A stretch of 64,000 bases of DNA from Leptodontidium sp. MPI-SDFR-AT-0119 (lineage: Eukaryota > Ascomycota > Leotiomycetes > Helotiales > Leptodontidiaceae), in contig JAHLEZ010000004.1 of assembly GCA_020726505.1 (NCBI GenBank), positions 186,001 to 250,000 on the forward strand, read 5' to 3'. Each line of letters opens with the position of its first letter. The stretch's first letter is position 1. Position numbers and translations under genes: made by a program. A model generated the notes under the pieces. The model saw only the letters and a program-made list of their open reading frames with translations. It was not told where the DNA came from and did no database searches. Below are positions 34,974 through 44,589 of the stretch, piece by piece.

Positions 34974-35575
34974 ATGTTCCGCAGTTTATCATCCCTATTT
35001 GGGAAAGCATTCAAGTCTGAATTCCAGACTCAAAATATGAGTACAATGACCAACGAAGAAGATCCAAACGGCGAGCAAGGTAATAGTAGGTTGTTTCCCC
35101 TCGGATAGCTTCTGATGCCTTGGAGGCTGACCAGATATCAGTGATCCAAGAGCAGATTGCTAAAGGAAGGGCGGAGGAAGCCCAGCCAACCTATTCATCC
35201 ATCACAGGGTCTGAGCCGAGAGGAAGCAGAAATCAAGTTACCAATAACGAAAACAGTTCTCCAACAGAGCAAGAGAGCACTGCTCAGAAGATCTATCGAC
35301 TAGAGAAAGAAAAGGCACTTTTGAGGGCAAGTGATGAACAGGAGAATTGGCACATAGACGAAGCACTTGTTGAGTGCAATGAGGCGTCTAACAGGTGGAA
35401 CGAGGTGAAGTCCCGAAAGAATCTCAGGCTATGCCAGGAGGCACTTGTGCGGCACCAAAAGCTTGTGGCGGCTCGAAAGCGCAAGAATCTTTGGTTGTAT
35501 AAGATTGATTTGGATATCAAGGCGTTGAAACAGCGGCATCGACGAAAATTGGCTCTGGATCACGTGGTGATATGA
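34974..35575 (+). CDS. Orphan coiled-coil protein, 179 aa
   Basis: Exons 34974-35079 and 35142-35575. The 62-bp intron has donor GTAATA and acceptor ATCAG, 15 bases after a CTGAC branch site; splicing keeps frame. The short amphipathic N-terminus (Met-Phe-Arg-Ser-Leu-Ser-Ser-Leu-Phe-Gly) is followed by a polar, Ser/Gln/Glu-rich linker to ~residue 85. A long charged helix follows (~88-170) with repeated Lys/Arg/Glu/Leu and several Trp, ending in an Arg/Lys cluster. No domain is known to me. The helical part aligns loosely in pattern with 36087-36610 and 37686-38309. No signal peptide or TM helix. Confidence 0.5.
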
Positions 35576-36086
35576 TTTAATTTCAAGCCAGATTCTAGTT
35601 ACTCTAAAATGAAAGAAATAAAATTTATTATGAAATTTAACACGTCGTTGTTGGCTCTATATACCAAATCAGTCCCAGTTATTCGATGACATCATCCTAC
35701 ACTCCCAGCACATGAATCACTTCCACTTGTTTCCGACGTGCTATCGCCATATGCCTAGTTAACTGCAGCCGCATATACAAAATGGCGACTGATTATGGAT
35801 TGGCAAGACGGGAAGACATCCGAGATAAAGGGCCTGAAATTAGAAATTAATGTTCTAAAGGAGGCAAGAGTTAGTCCGGGTCTGTTCGTGGAGTGTGGTT
35901 CTCTGATTTTAGTGACCGATCGGTCAATTGGTCAAATGATGTAACTCGCTTCCATCCAGTGGAGTCACAATACATTTCTTCAAGCTTTAAACAACCACTT
36001 AAACAAAAAGCATATTTATCACAGTCTTCACGAAATCTTTTCGCCTTTCTATTGAAAATTTACCCCAGCAAGACATCATCGCCATC

Positions 36087-36610
36087 ATGATTTGTGGATT
36101 GTTACGCATCATGAGGAAGGGGAGTTCCGAATCTCATTCTTCAAGTGCAGCGCCATCCTCCCAAAAGAGTGAAGAATCCCCTTCTTATTGCAAAGCGGCA
36201 TCATCCAAACAGAACTCGGAGTCAAGAGAAGACGACAACGAGATCATCTCACCCCTCAAGTAACGTTCGCTCACATCATGGAGAGCTTGAGATCCAAACG
36301 GGAAGAGCTACTGGACAGCATTGAAGATGAGCATTATACGGTGCACCAAGCCAAATTGCGAGCCAAATTGCGGTTTCAAGAGGCTGTCTCGAATTATGGC
36401 AAGGCTGGATGGGGAGAGGAAGGAAGACGGGAATACAACAGGGCCGAGAGACAGTATCAACTGATCCAAGAGAAGCATCGTCAGAACCAGAGAAAGTTGC
36501 GAGCCATAGAACGGGGCATCCAAGAGTGGAAGGCTAGTCGTCCTTGGCTTTGTGGCCCACTTGGAGTGATGGTCAATCACGGGTATCTCTGTCTACCAAC
36601 ACTTAGGTAG
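36087..36610 (+). CDS. Orphan coiled-coil protein, about 159 aa
   Basis: Proposed exons 36087-36168 and 36213-36610, with a 44-bp intron (donor GTGAAG, weak; acceptor AACAG). This joins the N-terminal start to the long helical frame. The helical frame is the well-supported part. From ~residue 55 it encodes a charged helix of ~95 residues with Arg-Ser-Lys-Arg-Glu-Glu-Leu-Leu, a GlyTrpGly break in the middle, and a second arm with Arg-Ala-Glu-Arg-Gln-Tyr-Gln-Leu-Ile. If the intron is not used, the upstream reading would stop at 36260. A structural or regulatory coiled-coil role is a guess. Similar in layout to the gene at 34974. Confidence 0.4.
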
Positions 36611-36756
36611 TTCTTGAAATCTACCTCATATCTCTTGATACAGCCATACACCGACTTCTACCAAGCTTGTATTACTTCCACCTCACGGAAACAAAATTTC
36701 TCATCTTCTTTTCGAACTATCACTTTCCATTAGACACCCAGCAACGACATTCAATC

Positions 36757-36909
36757 ATGAATTTCACAATCGTCGTGGTAATACCACCACGGACTATCGA
36801 GGTGTGGAGAGCCTGGCGCGAACCAATCTACTTCTTAATGGAATTATTGTGGCCTCCACTGGCAGCTCTCATGTTCTGGCTTCTATTCCAACACCTCGGA
36901 TTTAAGTGA
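36757..36909 (+). CDS. Orphan micro-protein with one membrane helix, 50 aa
   Basis: Short frame from ATG 36757 to TGA. It starts with Val/Ile-rich residues, then Pro-Pro-Arg, an Arg/Trp/Glu-rich patch, and a Leu/Met/Phe/Ala membrane helix (~25-48). The leader before the ATG has fungal 5' UTR character (CCAGCAACGACATTCAATC). It could also be the first exon of a larger gene. No family. Confidence 0.3.
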   Translation: MNFTIVVVIPPRTIEVWRAWREPIYFLMELLWPPLAALMFWLLFQHLGFK

Positions 36910-37685
36910 TGAATATAGAAAAAATATGGTGGATTTTGGCGTCCTGAACTTCTTGTGAGCAAACCTCGTGGTATTCTGCTTATGTTTAACAAGATTTTCA
37001 GGTAGCCCCATGTGGCGAGGCGGGATGAACCGAAACACAATTTTTCGTTTGTGCGTACAGTCGACGTGGCTCTGTAAGTTTTTAGAGATACTAGCGCTGG
37101 GCATTGGCAAAGGCGGTATCGCGTCTGGTTTGGGATATGTCATGGTTGCTGCTCTTCAAGGGTCGGACAGTCACAAGTGGGGATGAGGATGGCAGAAATA
37201 AGCGAATTTTGTCAATACCACAACTACAGAACTTAGCAATCGAAACTGCTGTGCTTGGAGACTACAGGATACGTTGTATCGGAATTTCCCCTGGTTTAAA
37301 CATTTATCGATCAATGCAATAGATTTCGTTGTGGTCCCATAGGATCGTGCGAAAGTCTCAAGTGAAAACTTGATTTCGTGGAGCTACTGTTACTAAAAAA
37401 GGAAAGTTAAGCGAGGAGCGGACTTAATGGCCGTAACTGTGTCGCATTTGATAATGGACTAGGCATCGCGAATTTGGTGCATTCGGGCGATTCTGTAGCA
37501 TCACCTACACAGAGCTCATGCCCAGTTCAAATTCCAATCCCGCCTCCTACTTATTCATGTTCGAGTCCAATATTTAACCATGTCTTCTCAAACTCTCATA
37601 ATCATTTGAAGCTCATCTTACACGTCCTTCTTATGTATCAAAATCCGCAACAACCTTACCAAATGTCTTTATCAGTCACACCAAG

Positions 37686-38309
37686 ATGGATATCAACATT
37701 GAGAGCAGCGAGAAGGCGATTCCAGATGAAGTCGTGGGTATCATCCTGGTCTTCTGTACTTCATTTATGCTTTCAGGTTGGATTGCACTACAGCTTGAAA
37801 TATCGCTTTTCTTTCCAATTGCGGTCTTTACACTTTTTACAGTATTGGCTATCGTTATATACACCATCTTGTGGTCATATAAAAGACCTCGAAGAACTCT
37901 GGATCCTCCCCTACTGCCCCGACAATCATCTCACGACAGCGGCTATACATCCCAATACGGATCAACCGACACGCCCAAAGATCGAATTGAAATCACCAAC
38001 GACGAATGGTCATGCCAACTACACGCACTAAAAGCGCAAGGAAGATTTCTACAAAAAGAAGTCGAAGTCTTGAACAAGAGAGCACGTGAGGCGTATCAGA
38101 AGCACTTCAAAGTCTCTCAGTTCTTCTTGGAGCATGATGCGCAGAAAATGGCTTCTTTCGACACGAACTCGCATGGATTTGATGTGAGTAGAGCTTGGTA
38201 TGCTGCTGACTTGGAAAGAACAATGAAGATCAAGGAGCTGAAGGAAAATCAGCATAGAATTAAGGAGTTGAGAACGGAGATGCAGGAGCACTTTTGGAAT
38301 GTTGTTTGA
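37686..38309 (+). CDS. Orphan two-TM protein with helical tail, 207 aa
   Basis: Single exon. Residues ~16-36 and ~41-64 are two hydrophobic helices separated by only a few residues (a hairpin), followed by Tyr-Lys-Arg-Pro-Arg-Arg (positive-inside cue). A short Ser/Thr/Pro linker leads into a ~110-residue charged helix (Lys-Glu-Val-Glu-Val-Leu-Asn-Lys-Arg; Met-Lys-Ile-Lys-Glu-Leu-Lys-Glu). Likely a membrane-anchored cytosolic coiled coil. No domain recognised. It is the longest and best-formed member of the orphan run at 32.8-38.3 kb. Confidence 0.55.
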   Translation: MDINIESSEKAIPDEVVGIILVFCTSFMLSGWIALQLEISLFFPIAVFTLFTVLAIVIYTILWSYKRPRRTLDPPLLPRQSSHDSGYTSQYGSTDTPKDRIEITNDEWSCQLHALKAQGRFLQKEVEVLNKRAREAYQKHFKVSQFFLEHDAQKMASFDTNSHGFDVSRAWYAADLERTMKIKELKENQHRIKELRTEMQEHFWNVV

Positions 38310-38495
38310 TTTTTATACAAACTAAATTGTCCATTCGATGCTAGAGCCTGGATATCAATCTGTTGCTTTTCGGTAGTTCAAAACTTGAGTGGCACATTTT
38401 GAGGATAAAAAGAGGAATTGTTTTGAGAGACAAGGCGAGAGAAATCTAGAGCCTTTCCCCGCCCCCTTAGGAAGCTACCTGTACGATATTTGTAT

Positions 38496-39461
38496 TTAAC
38501 TCTGAGTGCCCTTGGTTTTCAATTTCCCTTTTAAAAATCCCAAGATCTCTTCAAGCATATCCTCCGAGTACCAATGTCCCAGTCCTTCATACTCCACCAT
38601 TTTAACATCTACCCCAAGTAATTGCAGACATCTCCGAGTTTCCCTGCCCAACTCAATTCTCACTTGCGCATCTTCTATCCCATGCCCCAGGAAGACAGAA
38701 ACATTTCGAAAGACAGTCCCCTTCTGATCCCCCATGTCGAGTTCTTCCCTCAAGAACATAACTGCTTGAAATCCCGGATCCAAATCTGCTTCCTGTGTGA
38801 AGTTTGGATACTCAGAAGCGAATGGGTCATCATTTTCATTTCCAGAATGTGCAAACGGGTCATCTCCATTGTCACCTAGTGAAGATTTGTCGTTTGAATT
38901 ATCCTCTTGAACCAAGTCAATCATGACGTTTGCGAAAGGCAACCAGCCACACATTCCCACTGCTGCAGCAAAAGGCTCCTCATCCCAAGTCAGAAGCGAA
39001 ACCAACGTCGTCGCACAGCCCTGACTCAGCCCCCAAAGAACGACATTCTCTGCTCCCACAACCTCAATCTCTGCCCTCAGAAGACTATGGATATACAGAA
39101 CGCTCCTGCGAAGAAATTTAGGCATCAGGTCCTGTCTCTCTGTATGCTTTTCGAGATGCCAATTGTCGAACCACTGGTGCGTGTACGAGCGCTTGTAAAT
39201 CGTGGCGCGATTTCGTGATGCTGTTGGGAAGATGATTTTGGCGTTTGGGAAGGCTGTTTGGATGGTTTCGCCACTACCAGTGGCTTTGGTTGCGAGCAAA
39301 GGTGGACCGAATTTTGCGGCGAAAGACCCTCGCCCGTGGAGGATGATGATTGATTGGCGATGCTCGAATAGGGGTGGGACGATTATTGGATCTGGGAAAA
39401 CACCTGGCTCGTGGAGCTTTGGCTTTGGAATGGAGTTGGCGTTGGTATCTGATGAAGCCAT
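38496..39461 (-). CDS. Alpha/beta-hydrolase, acyl-protein thioesterase/carboxylesterase-like, 321 aa
   Basis: Single exon, ATG 39461. The family layout is clear: IIILHGRGS near residue 38 (oxyanion strand), the nucleophile Ser146 in LWGLSQGCA, a late Asp in the Gly-His-Gly-Ile-Glu-Asp block (~264), and His296 in GLGHWY. These match the phospholipase/carboxylesterase (APT1-like) family, which hydrolyses thioesters or short acyl esters. The protein is longer than typical APT1 (~230 aa). There is an acidic Asp/Asn/Ser-rich insert (~185-220) and a ~30-residue N-terminal extension. No signal peptide, so probably cytosolic. The substrate is unknown. It lies between the orphan run and an hAT remnant but looks intact. 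Confidence 0.85.
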   Translation of the reverse strand: MASSDTNANSIPKPKLHEPGVFPDPIIVPPLFEHRQSIIILHGRGSFAAKFGPPLLATKATGSGETIQTAFPNAKIIFPTASRNRATIYKRSYTHQWFDNWHLEKHTERQDLMPKFLRRSVLYIHSLLRAEIEVVGAENVVLWGLSQGCATTLVSLLTWDEEPFAAAVGMCGWLPFANVMIDLVQEDNSNDKSSLGDNGDDPFAHSGNENDDPFASEYPNFTQEADLDPGFQAVMFLREELDMGDQKGTVFRNVSVFLGHGIEDAQVRIELGRETRRCLQLLGVDVKMVEYEGLGHWYSEDMLEEILGFLKGKLKTKGTQS

Positions 39462-40332
39462 ACTGTCTGTAGTGGTGTTTTATTAAGTTGGTGCCAACCT
39501 GAGGTCTCCGCCCGATGGCGAGAAAGGTCTAAGTGCACTTTTCATTCGCTAACAAAGAATTGTGTTCGAAGATGATTGGATGGCGTTGGGCTTCTGTCCT
39601 TCAAATTCCAAGCCTAATATGAAATCAGCGTGAACAAAATTAATCACATTAATCGATTAATAATTGATTAATTCGATTAGATTAGATTAGAATTAGAGTA
39701 ATAGAAATTTGACTTAATTAGATTAATCTCATTAACACTTAATTAGTTTTAACATATATAAGGCTTTTAAGGAATCTTATTTAATAAATTCAAAAGTAAT
39801 TAATAAAATAACTAACTAACTAACTAACTAATAATTTATTTAATAATAAATAAATTAGAATCTAATTCTATAATTCCAGCTTCTTCTTTTATAGCTTCTT
39901 CTTCTTTTTTCTCTTTAATAATACCTTAACTTTTAAAACATATAATCCTTTTAAAAATATCTTCCGTTAGCCTATCTCTTAGCTTATTAATAATAAGCGC
40001 TCTTTGGCTAAAAAACCTTTCACTTGGTACTGAAGTAGCTGGAATTTGGAAATAATTTCTAGCTATTACAGAAAATATAAGATTTTTTTTTTAATACCAA
40101 AATATAAGAGAGCGAGTCCGTTAGCAAAATGCTTCCTCGAGTCTCGTAAAAGGGGTTAAGTGCGTCGCCTTTAGCCGCAAGGGTCAGCGCATAACGATGA
40201 AGCAAAAGCCGGCACAGATTCCGTCAGCAAGTTTAAGTTGGATAAAAAATTTGCGACCAAATGGTGATAGCAATTGCTTCTGGTTGGATTGTGCTACTTG
40301 AACTGCGGTGCGAGATCTTATTCCTTATTAAG
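39462..40332. other. AT-rich stretch with transposon debris
   Basis: From ~39620 to ~40110 the sequence is strongly AT-rich with TTAAT, GATTA and AACT repeats, and holds the hAT fragment. The rest is non-coding and forms the 3' flank of the MYND gene. Confidence 0.6.
39926..40078 (-). pseudogene. hAT transposase C-terminal dimerisation region (remnant)
   Basis: A 50-codon open stretch on the minus strand ending in TAA reads IPATSVPSERFFSQ, followed by Ile-Ile-Asn-Lys-Leu-Arg-Asp-Arg-Leu. This is the hallmark of the hAT family C-terminal dimerisation domain (consensus IPATS.P.ER.FS...). Nothing of the catalytic part is readable beside it, and no terminal repeats could be fixed. A decayed fragment, AT-enriched like the RIP-affected element to the left. 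Confidence 0.85.
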
Positions 40333-42308
40333 TTAGACCCTCCTCCATTCAACATAACGCTCGACATTCGTGAAGCCAGACCCAAGATTCAGACGAAACT
40401 CATTTTCAGCACCTTTCTGTCCCACTGTAAGCTTCAGCTGGGTGGGCCACTTCTCAACGATTGTGTTGCTTGTCTTCATCTCAACACCCAGATCTGCAGA
40501 GATCTGCTCGAAATCGCAGACCATCATATAACTAACGAACAATCAATTTCACCACTGCTGATAACCAGCGAGGACGTACCGGCTAAAAAATTGGTCAACA
40601 TCAAGTGCTAGGTCGCGCGCATCCCATATTCTCATCATATCGGCATCGTTCGTGGAAAGCGTCTGAGGAAACGGAAGGTATTTGGTAAGAAACTGCATAT
40701 TAAGAGTCTCGTCCCTCGGATCCCCCCATTTTACTGCCTCTTTAACAGCATTGATAAAGAGAGTAATAAATGTCGCATGCACGTTCTGTTGTGGTGATTG
40801 TAGGAACGGAGACAAGAGAGAGAGCGTATCCCGTATCCCAATATAACCACGGTCGCAAATATTGGCCACCTTTCATTGTCTTAGTCGGATTTCAATTCAA
40901 TTGGTCTTCTGTGTCACGCACCTCTACCCTAGCGTATCTACCATGTTCAAGATGTTGGGGCAGTTCCCTGGCATCAACATTATAGAGTACAAAGCAGATA
41001 CTAGTACTCTGGAGACGATCCAGGAATTTCTCTATCATGTTATGAATGTAATTGAACAGTTTGCCATACCAGTCTTGAGGTGCAGGGGATGACGTCTTTT
41101 GAACGTCTAAGACTGGCCATCCACTTGAAGGGTCAGCTTTATCATCCAAAGGCCAGGTTTTTCGCCCCTGGAAAAATGTGCTAGGTAGTTGAAGTCAGAA
41201 TTGATCAAATGTCTCCGGAAGTACTTACGGGTTCGGAGTGTCGAATGCTGTTCGAGGATGTCCGAATGGTATAAATATACCATCCTCTTGAAATTTCTGC
41301 TTAGCAATTCGCATGAAGGGCGACGCATCTTTGAAATACCATCGGTCCCGGTAGTCCAATCTTTCCGGGGCAAGAGTCACAGTCCTCCGAATTACCACAG
41401 CATCTTCAACGCTCAAATCTTCTGGTACATCTAAGAAACCTGCAAGTCTAAGCCAGTCCTTGTGTTTGAGTACAAGACGAAGTGTTCGTCCATTTGAGAA
41501 GTTCCAGGTCTTGCTTAGGGTAGTATTCGATGATTTGTGAGTGATTTTGCCGCACACTTCTGTAATCAATGGCTTTACTCTGTCCTGTAGCTGAGACAGC
41601 ACATGTGACGGAAATGAAGCAGAGTACCAAACGTGAATCAATGCTTCGGCGTTGCTTAATGGGGGAGTGGACGCCTCAGCGGTGGTCGAGTCTTGTGTGG
41701 TCAAAGCCAGAAGCAGCAAAATGGCGTTTCTTGCCACGACATCAAACTCTAGATCGTTAATGGTGACATCGAACTGCTGCATCATACCGTGCGGGAGACT
41801 TGCGATGGTCTTAACGATATGACGTAAATCTCCTGAGGCTATTTATTGTACATTAGCAGGCACAACTTGACTACGATTCGGCACTAACCAGCAAATAGCA
41901 ATGCAATATCTTGTTTATAGCCGATGCCCTCGTTCCGCTCTAAATTCAAGACATCTACCGCCGGGGTATTCCCCCACAAGTATTTGCTGCCTCCAAACAC
42001 ATTATGCCAGTTCGTAGATGCTTCGCCGCTCGCCCAGTGTGGTATGCGACCTTCACGATCCCATGCGGGGCGCCAGTGCTCCTTGGCCATCGAAGACCGA
42101 CAAGCCTTCTTGTGCTCTGGCCAGTGCGCCTTTTGACAATCGATACCACAATACTAGTGTCTATGTCAGTAAGTCCTGACGGCTGTAGTGGGATACTAAC
42201 GACGACAAGTTTACAGTTTCCACAGGCTTTTATGCCCTGTCTGTCGCAAACAGACGTTCCAGGCATCCAGTTTGAGCAAGATGGTCGAAGGACCGAAGGC
42301 GCGCTCAT
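40333..42308 (-). CDS. MYND zinc-finger / DUF4470 protein, 576 aa
   Basis: Exons: 42201-42308, 41889-42153, 41229-41838, 40922-41180, 40580-40869, 40333-40531; introns of 47-52 bp, all GT-AG. The N-terminal MYND finger (residues 11-54) shows Cys29-x2-Cys32, Tyr-Cys38-x3-Cys42-Gln, Trp47, and His50-x3-Cys54. The first pair is Cys11 and Cys21, spaced wider than the usual Cys-x2-Cys. DUF4470 follows (~100-165), with Val-Asp-Val-Leu-Asn-Leu, Gly-Asp-Leu-Arg-His-Ile and NDLEFDVVARN. The long C-terminal part matches no domain I know. MYND fingers bind proline-rich partners; DUF4470 is of unknown function. All exons remain open, so it appears functional. Confidence 0.87.
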
Positions 42309-43187
42309 GGTAGTGGTGCAAATGAAGACAAATCTGAGGAATCAAAGGAATATCAAGACTGTTGCGGTGCCTCTCTGTAATTGAAGGCGATATTGGAGGA
42401 TGGGTCCATTGTGCGGCATTTTGGTAAAATTCTGCGCATGGTAGGACAATGTGTAACATACTCAACAAACACGATTGGCTACAGGTTGATGCATTGCCGA
42501 CCAATGGCATAGCAACATTTCAACAATCATGAAGAGGCTCAAGAGTTGTGCAGTACTGTGGAGAAAAGCCCGAGAATCTATCGAGAAGGCAGTCAAGTAC
42601 TGTAGCAAGATCGTGAAAGGAGCGAGCCTACCATTCTGTGTCAGCGCAACATTCATATTTCAACCATTTCTGAGGTTGGTTGAAGACCCACCCTTGCCTT
42701 CGTTTTGGGCAATACTCCGCTAACTAACTTCAGTCCTTTAATTGCTTGGATGATAGGCGGTGATTCGAAAGAATAAGTCGGAATCGTCTAAATGAGTGAG
42801 TCGTAGACCACAAAGGTGTCTGCGATTTGATCTAAGGCTAGTAGTCTATTGGATATTAGATAAGTCCACTACGGTATTCTCAGTTATGATCCAAAGCTAG
42901 GCTCTTACGGTCTATCATAAAATTTGGTCTTGATCATTTCATTCTCACATCTCTGCCATTTTTCGAGATCCGGGACATGGAAGCAATGGACGTGGAGTTT
43001 ATAGTAGTCTTTGTTAACAGGCTTTGAAGCGAGAGGAATGCAGCCATACCGTATGCGTGTCACCTCCTGAGGTGCTCCGGACAAGGGATTCCCTCTCTGT
43101 CCTGTTCCCTGCGATCACGAAAACTAACAACAACCCGTGGAAGATCATCAAGCACTAAGTTTCCTTCTAATCAACACCATCACCACA
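42309..43187. other. Divergent intergenic region, 0.9 kb
   Basis: Common upstream region for the MYND gene (minus) and the next orphan gene (plus). Short frames only. Confidence 0.5.
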
Positions 43188-44207
43188 ATGAATACCGAAG
43201 GCCGTGAAGAGTATGTCGTCGCGCGACAGCCATCGCGACAACGTCAAAATGAGCAAGTCTCCTATCGTGGAGAACAGGGCGACAGCACGATCCCGCTTCT
43301 ACGCAACAAAGAGTCCCCGATCGGCGCCCAGTTCGAACGACTTCGTCGCTCGGCAATCTTTGACCTAAAGGACTTTATTAGATTTCAAGGTCCAAACCGC
43401 GCTGAGCAGTTCGTATCTCTCCACCTCTCGCTTCGCCGGTCAATTATTGACATTTGTATCACAGTAGATACCCAGACGGGAATCACCAGCCTGGAGCAAT
43501 TAGTGAGTTCTCCTTTTGTAATGTGAACTGGTGACTAACTGCGTATGTAGTAACTGCCGACTGTTCAGACACAGAGAATACCCCGTTCGAAGTAGCACGA
43601 GATTGCTTGCGTGCAGAACTGCGGTTGATGCTGTCTCTGCTGCAGAGAATCCAGGAGGCTGAATGGTCGTACAAATTGTTTCCTTACGCGCCCCAATGTC
43701 TGCTTTACGCTTGCGGCTTGTAAGTCCATCTCGTGTAAATTGAGTACTATCGGAATTTAATTGCCGCTAACCCTTGCTGTTAGTGCATTGGCATAAGAAT
43801 TACCCAGGACTCCAGATGAAGGAGTAGGAGTTCCAGCGTCAACTGGGAATCCGTACACGGGACTGAAAGGCCCGACATCGACTTTACAGCGCCAGGAGCT
43901 ATCTGGGCAATCTCACCAAAGGCAACCCACTAACAGTATATCCGAGATTTTCTGGCGCACGACTGAAAATGCAGCTATGCTATCAGCGCGTGTAAACATC
44001 ATCCGTGGTATTCTGTTGCTTGGCCTTGGCTCTTCTGGCATATGGACTGTGTATCGGTCCTTGAGATTTGGAATCATCGTGTGGTGCAAGCATTCTCTGA
44101 AAAGGTTAATAATGGCGGTTGAGCGCAATGATTTGGAGGAGGGCGCGCAGAACTCGCTGTCGGGTTTGGGGTGGTCACTTTTGTGGTGGATCAATATGAT
44201 GCTCTGA
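43188..44207 (+). CDS. Orphan protein with C-terminal membrane helices, up to 285 aa, splicing ambiguous
   Basis: Best reading: exons 43188-43502, 43577-43719, 43808-44207. Exon 1 encodes a polar N-terminus and a helix with Arg-Leu-Arg-Arg and Ser-Leu-Arg-Arg motifs. Exon 2 encodes Glu-Val-Ala-Arg-Asp-Cys-Leu-Arg-Ala-Glu. Exon 3 ends with two hydrophobic stretches. Two acceptors are doubtful. The acceptor with the best branch point for intron 1 (43550) would put a stop in frame, so a later AG is used here. For intron 2 the strong early acceptor (43783) gives an abrupt stop after three codons, whereas a later AG (43807) opens ~130 more codons. Alternative splicing or early decay are both possible. 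No family recognised. Confidence 0.4.
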
Positions 44208-44233
44208 GATGGAGCGATGCTCTGAGATGGAGC
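44198..44233 (+). repeat. 2 x 18-bp tandem repeat at a stop codon
   Basis: GATGCTCTGAGATGGAGC occurs twice in a row and contains the stop codon of the preceding open frame. Confidence 0.85.
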
Positions 44234-44352
44234 GAGTTCAATTCATCATTTACAATGCACTTCGCGATATAATATCCTCTAGATCACTTTATGATCCGCT
44301 TCGCAATTGTTCTTAGCTTTTAGCCTATTGTTACAAATTTTCCAACATTGGC

Positions 44353-44580
44353 TCAATGCTTAGGCACCTCCCCAATCTCAACCGTTTTTTGATCTAGCAC
44401 CTCCTTCATTAGACGCACCGTCTGAGCATGTTCTGGATCATGATAAATATTGAGCAGCTCCAGCGGATCTGCCTCACAATCAAATACTTCCCATTCTGGC
44501 TCTTCGCCACCCGGCCTCGTACCTGGCAAGCCACAGCTCTTATTGTACCAGTAAATAATCTTATACTTTTGGTTGCGTAC
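44353..44580 (-). pseudogene. Sulfatase C-terminal remnant
   Basis: The minus-strand stretch reads Tyr-Lys-Ile-Ile-Tyr-Trp-Tyr-Asn, then Cys-Gly-Leu-Pro-Gly-Thr-Arg-Pro-Gly-Gly-Glu-Glu-Pro-Glu-Trp-Glu-Val-Phe-Asp-Cys, then Asp-Pro-Leu-Glu-Leu-x-Asn-x-Tyr. This is the ordinary end of fungal type I sulfatases. Upstream the match switches frame near 44585 (Ser-Glu-His-Val is in another frame) and then fades. The N-terminal catalytic part with the formylglycine Cys is not found. A truncated, frameshifted relic. Confidence 0.75.
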
Positions 44581-44589
44581 TCCACATGC

